Shown here: positions 7,560-16,949 of the stretch, in pieces
How positions within the stretch are numbered: position 1 is the first letter of the stretch
Layout: every line of letters starts with the position of its first letter
DNA from: CAZIOH01 sp964540815
GTDB taxonomy: Bacteria; Myxococcota_A; Polyangia; Fen-1088
Direction: 5' to 3'
DNA: 29,617 bases
Assembly (NCBI GenBank): GCA_964540815.1
Contig: CAZIOH010000083.1
Coordinates: 1-29,617 of the forward strand
The notes under the pieces: model-generated
The model's input: only the letters and a program-made list of their open reading frames with translations
Told to the model about the DNA's origin: nothing
Database searches by the model: none
Made by a program: the position numbers and the translations under genes

Positions 7560-9536
7560 ATGGTGGAAATCGGGGGGGGGCGGCCCGGGCCGGGGGCGAT
7601 GCCAAGGCGGGTTTCAAGGCGGGCTTCAACCTCGTCCCCAAGGTGGCTGATCGGGTTCTGCGGAGCGGTCCTCCTCGCCGGAGGCGGTTGTCGCACGAGC
7701 TCGCGCGGCGTATCCCGCGCCAGCCCCGACCCCGGCACAACCGGGGCAGGGCCGTCGGCCGGCGAGGGCCCACCACCCACGCTGCCCTCACCCAGTTCGA
7801 AGTGCTGAGCGCCCGCACCCCTTCACCCATTGGCTGACCTACACGATCGCGGCGCAGGTCCGGCCGCGCGATCGCTTTTCGCTGCTGCGCGCCGACCTGG
7901 TCGGCTACGCCATGCAGGAGGACTCCCTGGTCACGGCCCGGATGATCCGCCAGACCATCCAGACGAGCGGAGACGTCGAGGATATGTTCGATGCCGTGAC
8001 CTACGAGAAGGGCGCGACCCTGATTGGCATGTTCGAGGCCTACCTCGGCGCCCCGGCCTTTCAGCGCGCCATCCACGCTACCTGCTGGCCCATGCCGGCG
8101 GCAACGCCACCGCCGCGGACTTCCTCTCGGCCATCGACCGGGTGACGGGCCAGGATGCCTCCGCCGCGTTCCGGACCTTCATCGACCAGCCGGGGGTTCC
8201 CTTCGTCGCGGCCAGGGTCGACTGCGCCGACGACGGGGTCGCCACCCTGTCGCTCACGCAGTCCCGCTTCTTGCCGGTCGGCTCGACCGGCAACCCGCGG
8301 GCGCTCTGGGAGATCCCGCTCTGTATCCGCCACGGAAACCAGGACCGCCTCGACACCACCTGCACGTTGTTGAAGGGCCAGAGCGCCCACCTCGAACTTC
8401 CACCCACAAAGGCCGATCCGTCCGGCCCCTCGGGCCGTGCCCGAGCCGGGTGTCCGAGCGTGGTCTTCCCCAACGCCGACGGGAAGGGCTATTTCCTGTG
8501 GTCGTTGTCCGGCCCCGCGCTGCGCGCCCTGGTCGGAGCTCCGGGCCTGAGCGTCGCGGAGCGCCTCTCGCTCGCACAGTCCCTTGTCGCCGCCTACCGG
8601 GCGGCCGCGCTCCCAGCCTCCGAGGCCTTTCCCGCGCTGGAGGGCCTCGCTCGCGATCCCGAGCCCGAGGTGTCGGCCTCGTTCATCGAGCTCCCGCGCG
8701 AGGCCCGGGAACATCTGCTGAATCCGGGCGACCGCCCGGCAGTCATGCGAAGGACCGCCGAGATCTACCGGCCCGTGCTCGACGAGGTGGGCCTCACGCA
8801 GGCGAGAGCGGATGAAGACGTCGGGATCAGCGAGCGTCGAAGCTGGGCGGCGTACGCGCTCGTTGTGGTCGCCGAGGCGCCCGCGGTGCTTCGCAAGCTC
8901 GCCGTCCTCGGCGATGCCTACCTCGGGGCCGGTCCCGGCGGCGACGGGAGGGCACACCCCTAGCGCCTCGATCCCGGCATCGGCCGCAGCGCGCTCCGCG
9001 CTGCGCTGGCGATCCATCCCGCGCGCTTCGAGCCATGGGTCGATCGTCTGTTCGACGAATCGAACCCGGTGGTCCGCGACCAGCTGGTCGGTGCCCTGTG
9101 CAGCGATCCCGACCCGGCGCATGCCGCGCGCATGCGCGATCTGGCGCTCGAGCCGGTGTCCGGACGATCGCACCTGCGCCTCAGCGAGCGGACGTTGCCG
9201 CTCCTCCTGCAGGTGCAGGACGCTCGGACCCGACCGGCGGCCTGGGCGTGGCTCCAAGCCCACCTCGACGCCCTGCCCACGGCCGAGGCGTTGGACCGGG
9301 CAAATCTGCCAAAGCTCGGAAGCTCCTTTTGCACCGACGAGGATGCTCGGAAGGTCGAGGCCCTGTTCCGGCCCCGGCTCGCGACCATGCCGGGCGCCGC
9401 GCGTTCACTCGCCCAGACCCTCGAGACCATCCACAATTGCGCCGCGCTGGTGAACGCCCAGCGCGCGAGCGCCCGTACCTATTTCGTTCCCGGCGCCGCC
9501 CGCGCGCAGGCGATGCCGCCTGCCGCGGTCCAGTGA
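7560..9536 (+). pseudogene. Degraded M1-family zinc aminopeptidase lipoprotein
   Basis: Remains of a gluzincin aminopeptidase (M1 type, ERAP1-like C-terminal region). An N-terminal fragment (ATG 7560 or 7599 to the stop at 7806) holds a lipoprotein signal (RWLIGFCGAVLLAGGGC) and a Pro-rich linker. The homology resumes near 7825 in another frame at the segment that normally follows the zinc site (FDAVTYEKGATLIGMFEAYLG). The N-terminal beta domain and the HExxH...E catalytic region are missing, so roughly a thousand bases have been lost near 7780-7820. Near 8079 one base is missing: ATCCACGCTACCTG lacks a base needed to continue into HAGGNATAADF. From there one frame runs to 9536 except for an in-frame TAG at 8961-8963, where the text on both sides (GDAYLGAGPGGDG ... 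LDPGIGRSALR) continues the family pattern. Three independent lesions and no active site make function impossible. Confidence 0.85.
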
Positions 9537-9607
9537 CCGTGATCGCGACCGCGACCGGGAATTGGCTGCCGTGCCGGCTCGTCTCGTCCCACATCAGCGG
9601 GTAACGG

Positions 9608-9635
9608 TTGCCAACGTCGACTCCCAGCTTACGTT
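9608..9635 (+). promoter_or_regulatory. Possible promoter for the GH31 gene
   Basis: TTGCCA (9608-9613), 16-base spacer, TACGTT (9630-9635). The -35 matches five of six consensus bases, the -10 only three. It would give a leader of about 73 bases. The 179-base gap between the pseudogene and the GH31 gene otherwise holds only a small CAACGT/ACGTTG inverted repeat. Confidence 0.3.
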
Positions 9636-9715
9636 GTCGGGAGCATGCTGGAACGCATTCGGCTCCTGCTGACCCCTCTCGTCCCGCCACGCCCAGGCCC
9701 GCTGCCCTGAGATCC

Positions 9716-12211
9716 ATGGCCAGGGCCTGCCCCGGGTTGGTTCCGACGCTCCTCGTCGCCATCGCCGTCCTGTCGAGCGGCTGTCGGGGCAAGCCCCACG
9801 CGCCGCCCCCCAGCCTCGGACCGCGGATCGCGGTCGGGCGGGGGGACGTCGAGCCGCGCGTCGTTCGCGTCCTGCACACCGAGCAGGGCGTCCTGCTCGA
9901 GACCACCTCCGGGATCTACGAGCTCAGCGCGCCACGCGACGACACCTTCCGCATCCGCCTCCGGCGCGATCGGGCCGCGCCGAGGTTGCCGTCCTTCGCC
10001 GTCACCGCCCAGCCGGTCACCGACGCGCCCAGGCTGGAGATCGACGAATCGGACACGGCCGTCATCCTGCGCACCGCTCGGGCGCGGCTGCGCGTCGACA
10101 AGGACCCGATGTGCCTGCGGCTCATGACTGCGGGGGGAGAGATGGTGGCCGACGAAGCGCTGCGCGTGCGCTGGCAGGAGCCGGGCGTGCGGCTCGACTT
10201 CGGGCTCGAGCCGGGCGAGCGCGTGTTCGGGCTCGGCGACAAGGTCCGGGGCTTCGATCGGCGCGGTCACACCTTCGAGCTGTGGAACACGGACGCCTAC
10301 GGGTGGAAGATCGATGCGGATCCCCTCTACAAGTCCGTGCCGTTCTGGCTGCACCTCGGGACCACCGGGCGGGCGCACGCGGTGTTCGTGGACCATCCGG
10401 CCCGCGCCACCGTCGACGCGGGCCAGCGACGACCCGCGGTCGTGAGCTACGAGACCAGGTACGCCGACGCCCTCGACGTCTATCTCTTCGCCAGCGCGGA
10501 GCCGAAGGACGTGCTCCGGGCGTACACCTCCCTCACCGGGCGCCCCCCCCTGCCGGCGCTGTGGACCCTCGGTTACCACCAGAGTCGATGGGGCTACGCG
10601 TCCGAGGCCGAGGTGTTCGGGGTGGTGGCCCGGCTGCAGCACGATCACATCCCGGTCGACGCCGTGTGGCTCGACATCGACTACCAGATCGGCAACGCGC
10701 CGTTCACCGTGGACACCCACGCCTTTCCGAGCTTTGCGAAGATGGTCGCCGAGCTCGCGGCCAGCGGCGTGAAGACCATCGTCATCACCGATCTGCACAT
10801 CAAGTCCTATCAGAACCAGCCACCCCCCGCGCAGGGCTACCCGCCCTACGACAGCGGCGTTGCAGGCGACCATTTCATTCACGGCGGCACCGGCTACTTC
10901 GAAGGCGCAGTCTGGCCCGGACCGAGCGTGTTCCCGGAGTTCACCCGGGCGCGGACCCGGACCTGGTGGGGGCGCCTCTACCGCGGGTTCATCGAGCAGG
11001 GCGTGGCCGGGTTCTGGAACGACATGAACGAGCCCGCCGTCTTCGTCAAGGACAAGACCTTCCCCGACAGCGTCCTGCATCGCCTCGACGATGGCAGCCA
11101 GGCACCCCACCCCCTCGTACACAACGCGTACGGCACGCTCAACGCCCGGGCGACGTACGAGGGCGTGAAGGCGCTCAGACCGGGGGCGCGCCCGTTCGTG
11201 CTGACCCGCGCCGCGTACGCGGGGGCACAGAGGTACGCGGCGTCCTGGACCGGCGACAACACCGCCGACCGCGCCCACCTGGCCGTGACCATTCCGCAGC
11301 TCTCGAACCTGGGAGTCTCTGGCTACGCCTTCGTCGGGGCCGACGTCGGCGGTTTCGCGGGCTGCCCCGACCCCGAGCTGTTTGCGGCGTGGATGGAGCT
11401 CGGTGCGTTTCAGCCATTCTTTCGCAACCACAGCGCCAAGGACGCGTGCCGGCGCGAACCGTGGCTGTTCGGCGCCACGATCGAGGCCCGCGTCCGTGCG
11501 GCCGTGCAGCGCCGCTACCGACTCTTGCCGTACCTGTACACGCTCTTCGAGGAGGCGTCGCGCACGGGAGTGCCGGTGATGCGACCGCTGTGGCTCGAGT
11601 ACCCGGACGCCCCGGCGACGCTCGGGGTCGACGACGAGTTCCTGGTCGGGCGGGAGCTGCTGATCGCCCCCAGCCTGGTCGCGGGAGCCAGGCGCTACCA
11701 GGTCACCCTGCCCCCTGGCACCTGGTACGACACCACCACGCTCGCGCGCCTGCCGGGGGGCGTTCACGACATCGAGGCGCTGCCGGACGACCGGGTGCGG
11801 GTCTTCGCCCGGGCCGGCGCCGTCATCCCGGAGTCGGCGCTCGTTCGTGACACGTCCCGGGGTCTGCGAGGTCCGCTCACCCTCACCGTGTGGCCGGGGC
11901 CCGACTCCGCGGGCGCGCTGTACGTGGATAGCGGCGACGGCTTCGCCTACCAGCGCGGCGCCTCGCGCCGGCTGCAGCTCAGCTCCGAGGGCCGCGCGGA
12001 TGGGCTCACGGTGCGCTCAACCTCGACGGGGGACTTCCCGCCCTGGTGGAAGGAGGTGCGTCTCGTCATCCACGACGTCCCACGTGCTCCGACCGCCGTC
12101 ATCGACGCCAACGGCCCCCGGCCAGCCTACCTCTACGACAAGGCCCAGAGCACCCTCACCGTGACCCTCCGGCGAGCCGCCACCGACTTCGAAGTATCCA
12201 CCAACTGGTGA
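9716..12211 (+). CDS. Glycoside hydrolase family 31 alpha-glucosidase, lipoprotein
   Basis: A retaining alpha-glycosidase, probably alpha-glucosidase, anchored outside the cytoplasm. The 831 residues start at ATG 9716, which gives a clean lipoprotein signal ending LSSGC with Cys23; upstream in-frame sequence has no such feature. An N-terminal beta domain (FGLGDKVRGFDRRG, LWNTDAYGW) precedes the barrel. The nucleophile is Asp436 in WNDMNEPAVF and the acid/base is Asp514 in SWTGDN; YLYTLFEE and a C-terminal beta domain with WPGPDS follow. All expected catalytic residues are present. No transporter or other sugar gene is adjacent, so the substrate (starch or glycogen fragments, other alpha-glucosides) is not defined. 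Confidence 0.93.
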   Translation: MARACPGLVPTLLVAIAVLSSGCRGKPHAPPPSLGPRIAVGRGDVEPRVVRVLHTEQGVLLETTSGIYELSAPRDDTFRIRLRRDRAAPRLPSFAVTAQPVTDAPRLEIDESDTAVILRTARARLRVDKDPMCLRLMTAGGEMVADEALRVRWQEPGVRLDFGLEPGERVFGLGDKVRGFDRRGHTFELWNTDAYGWKIDADPLYKSVPFWLHLGTTGRAHAVFVDHPARATVDAGQRRPAVVSYETRYADALDVYLFASAEPKDVLRAYTSLTGRPPLPALWTLGYHQSRWGYASEAEVFGVVARLQHDHIPVDAVWLDIDYQIGNAPFTVDTHAFPSFAKMVAELAASGVKTIVITDLHIKSYQNQPPPAQGYPPYDSGVAGDHFIHGGTGYFEGAVWPGPSVFPEFTRARTRTWWGRLYRGFIEQGVAGFWNDMNEPAVFVKDKTFPDSVLHRLDDGSQAPHPLVHNAYGTLNARATYEGVKALRPGARPFVLTRAAYAGAQRYAASWTGDNTADRAHLAVTIPQLSNLGVSGYAFVGADVGGFAGCPDPELFAAWMELGAFQPFFRNHSAKDACRREPWLFGATIEARVRAAVQRRYRLLPYLYTLFEEASRTGVPVMRPLWLEYPDAPATLGVDDEFLVGRELLIAPSLVAGARRYQVTLPPGTWYDTTTLARLPGGVHDIEALPDDRVRVFARAGAVIPESALVRDTSRGLRGPLTLTVWPGPDSAGALYVDSGDGFAYQRGASRRLQLSSEGRADGLTVRSTSTGDFPPWWKEVRLVIHDVPRAPTAVIDANGPRPAYLYDKAQSTLTVTLRRAATDFEVSTNW

Positions 12212-12217
12212 GCTCTC

Positions 12218-12233
12218 GCCGGTCAGAGCCGGC
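12218..12233. terminator. Small hairpin between convergent GH31 and secF genes
   Basis: GCCGG-TCAGAG-CCGGC in the 33-base gap between the two convergent stop codons. It is a five-pair stem without a T-run on either side, so it is a weak candidate for a shared terminator. Confidence 0.25.
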
Positions 12234-12244
12234 TAGCCCCGGAT

Positions 12245-13510
12245 CTACGTCTCTGCGTCGGCGGCTTCGCCGGGGCGGCGGGGGCGCCGCGCCTCTCGCC
12301 CCGGGCGGGCGGAGGCGACCTTCTGGGTGTTCATGTAGCGCTCGTTCAGGTAGATCAGGATCGGGCTCGCGATGAAGATCGACGAGTAGGTCCCCACGAT
12401 CACCCCGACGTTCATGGCGAAGGCGAAGTCCTGGATGACGCCGGAGCCGAACACGTTCATGGCGAGCGTCACGAAGAACACCGTGGCGCTGGTCAGGATG
12501 GTGCGCGAGAGCGTCTCGTTGATGGACAGGTTCACCACCCGGTCGAACTTGCGATCCCGCAGCCGCGCCGCGTTCTCGCGGATCCGGTCGAAGACCACGA
12601 TGGTGTCGTTCATCGAGAACCCGATGATGGTCAGGATGGCCGCCACCGTGGTCAGCGAGAACTCGCGGTAGGTGACTGCGAAGGCCCCGATGGTGATCAC
12701 CGCGTCGTGGAGCAAGGCCACCACCGTGCCGGGGGCGTAGCGGAAATCGAAGCGGAAGAGGATGTAGACCATGATGAGCAGGATGGCCGCCAGCAACGAC
12801 TTCACCCCGTCGAGCTGCAACTGCTTGCCGGCCTTGGCGCCCACCGACTCTACCTGGGGGATGGCGGTGACCGTTCCGGCGCCGAGCTTCTCGTCGAGGT
12901 GCTGCCAGATCTCCTTGTCGAGGCTGATCAGGGTCACCTCGACCGTGTTCTCCTCAGGACGCCCGAACGGCTGCACCTGGGTGGTGCTGATGCCGACCGA
13001 CTTCAGCGAGGTCGCGAGGACCTCGGGGCTGACCAGCTTGTCGTAGCGCAGGTAGACCTTGTCGCCCCCCTCGGACCACTCGAACTTCTTGAGGTTGGCG
13101 TCCCCCTCCCTGGCCAGCGACTGCTCGGCCTGACGCGCCTGCTCCTTGGACAGGACCGACACGGCGCCGAGCCGCACGAGGTAGTTGGATTTCGACTTGC
13201 CAGAGGGGTCCTCGTACTTGACCACGTCGGCGTTCTCGTGCCCGATCTCCCCCAGGATCTTGCGCAGATCGCCCCCATCCACCGGCCGCGAGAACTCGAT
13301 CACGAGCTCGGTCCCACCGCGAAAGTCCACCCCCCAGTTGAGGAAGTGCCCGCGGCTCTTGAACACGTAGGCGTTGAGCGGGAGCATGATGATGGTGAGG
13401 GCCACCAGGATCAGCGACGAGCCAATCCAGTACTTCTCGTTCCCGATGAACTCGTAGGTCGAGTGGGGCTTGATGATTTCGAAGAACTTCTGCTGATTCT
13501 GGGTGGCCAT
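12245..13510 (-). CDS. secF: Protein translocase subunit SecF
   Basis: Inner-membrane component of the SecDF complex, which uses the proton gradient to help pull proteins through SecYEG. The 421-residue reading starts at ATG 13510 (TGAGG upstream), 20 bases after the secD stop. TM1 lies at about 28-48, followed by the SecF signature NWGVDFRGGTELVIEF (58-73). A periplasmic domain and five further membrane segments follow, including GFSMNDTIVVFDRIREN. The C-terminus is a basic cytoplasmic tail. The frame stays open far upstream of this ATG, but that sequence is Arg-rich antisense of secD and not part of the protein. Confidence 0.96.
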   Translation of the reverse strand: MATQNQQKFFEIIKPHSTYEFIGNEKYWIGSSLILVALTIIMLPLNAYVFKSRGHFLNWGVDFRGGTELVIEFSRPVDGGDLRKILGEIGHENADVVKYEDPSGKSKSNYLVRLGAVSVLSKEQARQAEQSLAREGDANLKKFEWSEGGDKVYLRYDKLVSPEVLATSLKSVGISTTQVQPFGRPEENTVEVTLISLDKEIWQHLDEKLGAGTVTAIPQVESVGAKAGKQLQLDGVKSLLAAILLIMVYILFRFDFRYAPGTVVALLHDAVITIGAFAVTYREFSLTTVAAILTIIGFSMNDTIVVFDRIRENAARLRDRKFDRVVNLSINETLSRTILTSATVFFVTLAMNVFGSGVIQDFAFAMNVGVIVGTYSSIFIASPILIYLNERYMNTQKVASARPGREARRPRRPGEAADAET

Positions 13511-13530
13511 CAGGACCTCATTGCCGCGCG

Positions 13531-15327
13531 TCAGATCGAAAGCGTCGCGGGCGCCGCACCCCGGCGCCCGACCAAGAGGTCGAACATCCAGCGCGAGACC
13601 CAGTACGACGTGACGAGGTTGGTGATAATGCCGACCAGCAGGGTGACCGCGAACCCGCGGATGGGACCGGACCCGTAGGAATAGAGGACCACGCCGGCCA
13701 CGAAGTTGGTCACGTGCGCGTCGAACACCGTCCAGAACGCCCGCGAGAATCCGGCGTCGACCGCGCTGCGCGGCGACTTGCCGTTGCGCAGCTCCTCCCG
13801 GATGCGCTCGTAGATGATGATGTTGGCGTCGACCGCCATGCCGATGGTAAGCACCAGCCCAGCGATGCCGGGCAGGGTCAGCGAGGCCTCGAGGGCGGCC
13901 AGGATCGACACCATGAAGAGCATGTTCAGGATCATGGCCAGGTCGGCGATGATCCCCGCGGTCCGGTAGTAGATGATCATGAAGAGCACCACCGCCAGGG
14001 CACCGGCGATCATCGAGAACTTGGCCCGCTGGACCGAGTCCCGTCCCATGGTCGGCCCGACCTGGGTCTCGAAGGTCTTGCGCAGCGGCGCCGGCAGCGC
14101 TCCCGAGCGCAGCACCGCCACCAGATCCTTGGCCTCCTGCTGCATCTGGAAGGGATCCCCGAAGCCGCCCAGCGTGATCCGCCCCCGCGAGCTGATCACG
14201 CCCTCGATGACCGGCGCGCTGGTGATCTTGTCGTCGAGCATGATGGCCATCTTCCGGCCCATGTTCTCCTTGGTCATCCGCTCGGAGATGAGCGCGCCCT
14301 GGTGGTCGAACTCGAAGGCCACCTCGGGCCGCCCGGTCTGCTGATCCCAGGTCTGATCGGCGTTCGACAGGTACTCGCCGGTCAACACCGCCCGCCGCTT
14401 GAGGTAGAGGGTGCGCCAGAACTTGTCCTGGGTCAGGTCCCCGGCGTCGTTGCGGACGGCGTTCTCCTCGTACCCGAGCTCGTGGTCGGCGGGCACTGCG
14501 CTGTCGCCCTTCAGTCCAGCGAAGAAGGCCTCGAGCTTGTCGCGGCTCTTCGAGCGCAGGTAGACGTCCTCGTGGGGCTTGCCGGAATCCTTCTCGGTCC
14601 ACGACTCCGGGAAGGCCTCGATGCCCGAATCCTTGGGGATGAGCGCCGCCACCTTGCGCATGTAGTCCGAGCCGTCGTCCACGATCTTGAACTCGAGCTG
14701 CGCGGTGCGACCGATGATGGTCTTGATGCGCTCGAAGTCGGCCGACTTGAGCCCGGGCAGCTCGACGATGATGTCCGTGCCCTTCTTGATGATGGTCGGC
14801 TCGGCCACCCCGAACTTGTCGACCCGGCCGCGGATGGTCTCGATGCCCTGGCGCAGCGCCGAGTCACGCACCTCCTCGATCTGGTCCGGATCGAGGCGCA
14901 GCCGCACGGTGCCGGTGGCCGGATCGCGGCTGACGAGATCGAGCTGGCGCCGGAAGTCCCGCAGGAACGCCTCGTCGATGCGGCTCTGGTCGCCGGGGGT
15001 CTTGAAGAGCACGATGATGTCGTCACGCCCCTCCCGGTTGACGGTGACCTCGGCGGCGGCCTTGTCGGACTTGTCCTTCTTGAGCCGGTCCTCGATCTCG
15101 GAGGCGATCCGGTCGACCTTGTCGGAGACCGCCTTGTCGACATGCACCTCGTAGACCAGGTGCAAGCCCCCCTGCAGATCGAGCCCGAGCTGGATGCGCT
15201 TCTGGAAGTACTTCTTGATGAAGTCAGGCTGCCGGGCGTCGGGCACCACGGTCGGCACCAGGTAGAAGCACGCGGCCACCACCACCAGGCCGTAGAGCAA
15301 CGCCTTCCACCACCATGAGCGTTCCAT
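13531..15327 (-). CDS. secD: Protein translocase subunit SecD
   Basis: Partner of SecF in the inner membrane. The 598 residues comprise TM1 (about 8-28), the LGLDLQGGLHLVYEV motif (47-61), a large periplasmic P1 domain and a C-terminal six-segment region. The C-terminal region contains the GLVLTIGMAVDANIIIYERI stretch, whose Asp is the proposed proton-relay residue. Length and order are standard for SecD. It lies 12 bases after yajC and 20 before secF, forming yajC-secD-secF. Confidence 0.97.
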   Translation of the reverse strand: MERSWWWKALLYGLVVVAACFYLVPTVVPDARQPDFIKKYFQKRIQLGLDLQGGLHLVYEVHVDKAVSDKVDRIASEIEDRLKKDKSDKAAAEVTVNREGRDDIIVLFKTPGDQSRIDEAFLRDFRRQLDLVSRDPATGTVRLRLDPDQIEEVRDSALRQGIETIRGRVDKFGVAEPTIIKKGTDIIVELPGLKSADFERIKTIIGRTAQLEFKIVDDGSDYMRKVAALIPKDSGIEAFPESWTEKDSGKPHEDVYLRSKSRDKLEAFFAGLKGDSAVPADHELGYEENAVRNDAGDLTQDKFWRTLYLKRRAVLTGEYLSNADQTWDQQTGRPEVAFEFDHQGALISERMTKENMGRKMAIMLDDKITSAPVIEGVISSRGRITLGGFGDPFQMQQEAKDLVAVLRSGALPAPLRKTFETQVGPTMGRDSVQRAKFSMIAGALAVVLFMIIYYRTAGIIADLAMILNMLFMVSILAALEASLTLPGIAGLVLTIGMAVDANIIIYERIREELRNGKSPRSAVDAGFSRAFWTVFDAHVTNFVAGVVLYSYGSGPIRGFAVTLLVGIITNLVTSYWVSRWMFDLLVGRRGAAPATLSI

Positions 15328-15339
15328 CCGGGCCTGGTC

Positions 15340-15684
15340 CTACGAGGCCTTGGCGTCGGCCTTGGGGGCCTCGCCTGGCGTGTACTTGTTGGTGATGTGC
15401 GAGCGCAGGAACTTGATGCGCACGCCCTGCTGCACCTCGACGGTGATCTCGGCGTCCTTGATGCCGCTGATCTTGCCGATGATGCCGCCTTGCGTGACCA
15501 CCACGTCGCCAGCGCGCAGCTGGGTCAGCATCTCTTGATGCTGCTTGCTCTTCTTCTGCTGCGGTCGGATGACGAGGAAGTAGAACACGCCGAAGATCAG
15601 GATGAGGGGCGCGAATTGAACCAGGGCCGAGCTACCACCGGGGGCGGCAGCGGCCTGAGCGAGACTGAGGAGAGAAGGTGTCAC
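15340..15684 (-). CDS. yajC: Preprotein translocase accessory subunit YajC
   Basis: Small inner-membrane protein that associates with SecDF. The 114-residue form starts at GTG 15684 with a strong GGAGG eight bases upstream. A longer reading to an upstream ATG would add about 48 residues with no family match and would run across the promoter. One membrane helix (FAPLILIFGVFYFLVIRPQQKK) is followed by the conserved cytoplasmic part with LRAGDVVVTQGGIIGKI and KFLRSHI. First gene of the operon. Confidence 0.94.
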   Translation of the reverse strand: MTPSLLSLAQAAAAPGGSSALVQFAPLILIFGVFYFLVIRPQQKKSKQHQEMLTQLRAGDVVVTQGGIIGKISGIKDAEITVEVQQGVRIKFLRSHITNKYTPGEAPKADAKAS

Positions 15685-15708
15685 GGGCTGGGCCTCCGAA
15701 GGGAGGAA

Positions 15709-15737
15709 CGCATAGCAGAGCCCGGATCGGGGGTCAA
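15709..15737 (-). promoter_or_regulatory. Promoter of yajC-secD-secF
   Basis: On the minus strand: TTGACC (15737-15732), a 17-base spacer, TATGCG (15714-15709). Predicted transcript start near 15702, giving a leader of about 18 bases that contains the GGAGG site. The -35 is strong, the -10 keeps only the TAT. The rest of the 168-base gap to the epmA stop shows nothing clear. Confidence 0.5.
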
Positions 15738-15852
15738 GGTTGGCCGAGCCGTAACCTGACCGAAACCGGTGAATGGACACGGAGAACACCGGCCCGGCCG
15801 GTCCGCGCGGTCTCCCGGTCGGTTTCACGCCGGCTGGTCTGGTGTCGCCGGG

Positions 15853-16917
15853 TCAGATCTCGTCGGCGGCGAAGGCCATCACGTCCCGGATATCCGTGGC
15901 GCCCAGCACGTACATCATCAGGCGATCGAAGCCCAGCGCGATGCCGGCCGTCTCGGGCATGGTCGCGAGCGCGCGCAGCAGGGCCGCGTCGACCGGATAG
16001 ACGGTCTTGCCGAGCACGCGTCGGCGCGCGGATTCAGCCTCGAAGCGCCAGCGTTGCGCCGCCGGGTCGGTGAGCTCGCCGAAGGCATTGGCGAGCTCCA
16101 GCCCGCCCGCGTAGAGCTCGAAGCGCTCGGCGATCCGGGGATCGGTCGGGCTCGGGCGGGCGAGCGCCGCCAGCGGTAGCGGCCAGTCGAAGACGAAGAT
16201 GGGCTCGGGCTCCGCTGCCAGCACTGGCTCGATGCGGTCGAGCCAAATCTGGAAGAACACGTCATCCCACGCGTCGGCCGACCCTGGATCGACCCCCGCC
16301 CCGCGCGCCAGCGCGCGCAGCTCGTCCACCGATTCGTCTCCTCGCAACGTGGCCCCGAGCTCCGAGCGGAACAGGGCCCGCACCGTCGTGCGGCGATACC
16401 CGGCGCGCGTGGCCTCGGCGGCCGCCGCCCGCCCCGCCTCGTACGGATTCCCCGTCCCGAAGGCCGCGGCGCGCGCCAGGGCCAGGATGCGTGCACAGTC
16501 GGCCGCCAGGTCCGCGAGGGGCACCCGCGCCCGGTACCACTCGACCATGGTGAACTCGGGCTCGTGGGCGGGCCCGGCCTCCTCGGCCCGCCAGCACTTT
16601 CCGATCGAGACGATGCGCTCGTAACCGGCCCCGCACAGGCGCTTCATGGCGTACTCGGGCGAGGTGATGAGCCAGCGCGCGCCGGCCAGCCCTGTCGCCG
16701 GGGCGCCAGCCGGGAACGCGTCGAGGTGAATCTCCTGCCCGGGCGCCCGCACGCGCGCCGGGGTCTCGACCGCCAGGAAGCCCTGGTCCTCGAACCACGC
16801 CCGCAGGGCCGAGAGCACGCGCGCCCGGGCCACCAGGGCGGCGCGCCGCCGGCGCAATCGGGGCCCCTCGTCCGGGGTGCCCTGCGGGATGCCCTGATCG
16901 ATGGCATCGGCGGGCAC
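15853..16917 (-). CDS. epmA: EF-P lysine ligase EpmA (PoxA/GenX), class II LysRS-like
   Basis: Attaches (R)-beta-lysine to a lysine of elongation factor P. The 354 residues have the LysRS catalytic core but no N-terminal anticodon-binding domain, as in EpmA. Motifs: SPEYAMKRL, the motif-2 region GKCWRAEEAGPAHEPEFTMVEWYR, GLELANAFGELTD, and motif 3 ALGFDRLMMYVLGATDIRDV. The GTG start at 16917 is 33 bases after efp, with no good ribosome-binding site; coupling to efp translation is likely. Slightly longer than the enterobacterial protein because of an N-terminal extension. The beta-lysine-making mutase (epmB) is not in the window. Confidence 0.92.
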   Translation of the reverse strand: MPADAIDQGIPQGTPDEGPRLRRRRAALVARARVLSALRAWFEDQGFLAVETPARVRAPGQEIHLDAFPAGAPATGLAGARWLITSPEYAMKRLCGAGYERIVSIGKCWRAEEAGPAHEPEFTMVEWYRARVPLADLAADCARILALARAAAFGTGNPYEAGRAAAAEATRAGYRRTTVRALFRSELGATLRGDESVDELRALARGAGVDPGSADAWDDVFFQIWLDRIEPVLAAEPEPIFVFDWPLPLAALARPSPTDPRIAERFELYAGGLELANAFGELTDPAAQRWRFEAESARRRVLGKTVYPVDAALLRALATMPETAGIALGFDRLMMYVLGATDIRDVMAFAADEI

Positions 16918-16949
16918 GTCCGCGGGGCCAGCGCCGCCGCCCTCCGCGC

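Noticed and set aside
6119..7780. Open frame of 553 codons antisense to hisS
   Set aside because: No recognisable domain; hisS on the other strand is full length with all motifs.
7830..8963. A 377-residue protein starting at 7830
   Set aside because: Its first 80 codons are a wrong-frame reading; only the part after about 8080 matches the peptidase family, so it is part of the pseudogene.
9629..11767. Very long open frame (712 codons) antisense to the GH31 gene
   Set aside because: Typical GC-rich antisense frame: Arg/Gly/Pro/His-rich with no family motif, whereas the plus strand carries complete GH31 catalytic motifs.
13511..14602. N-terminal extension that would make a 785-residue SecF
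   Set aside because: The extra sequence is an Arg-rich out-of-frame reading of secD; SecF starts canonically at 13510.
13714..15318. Open frame of 534 codons on the plus strand across secD
   Set aside because: Composition is antisense-like (Asp/Gly/Leu/His runs) and it opposes a well-conserved secD.
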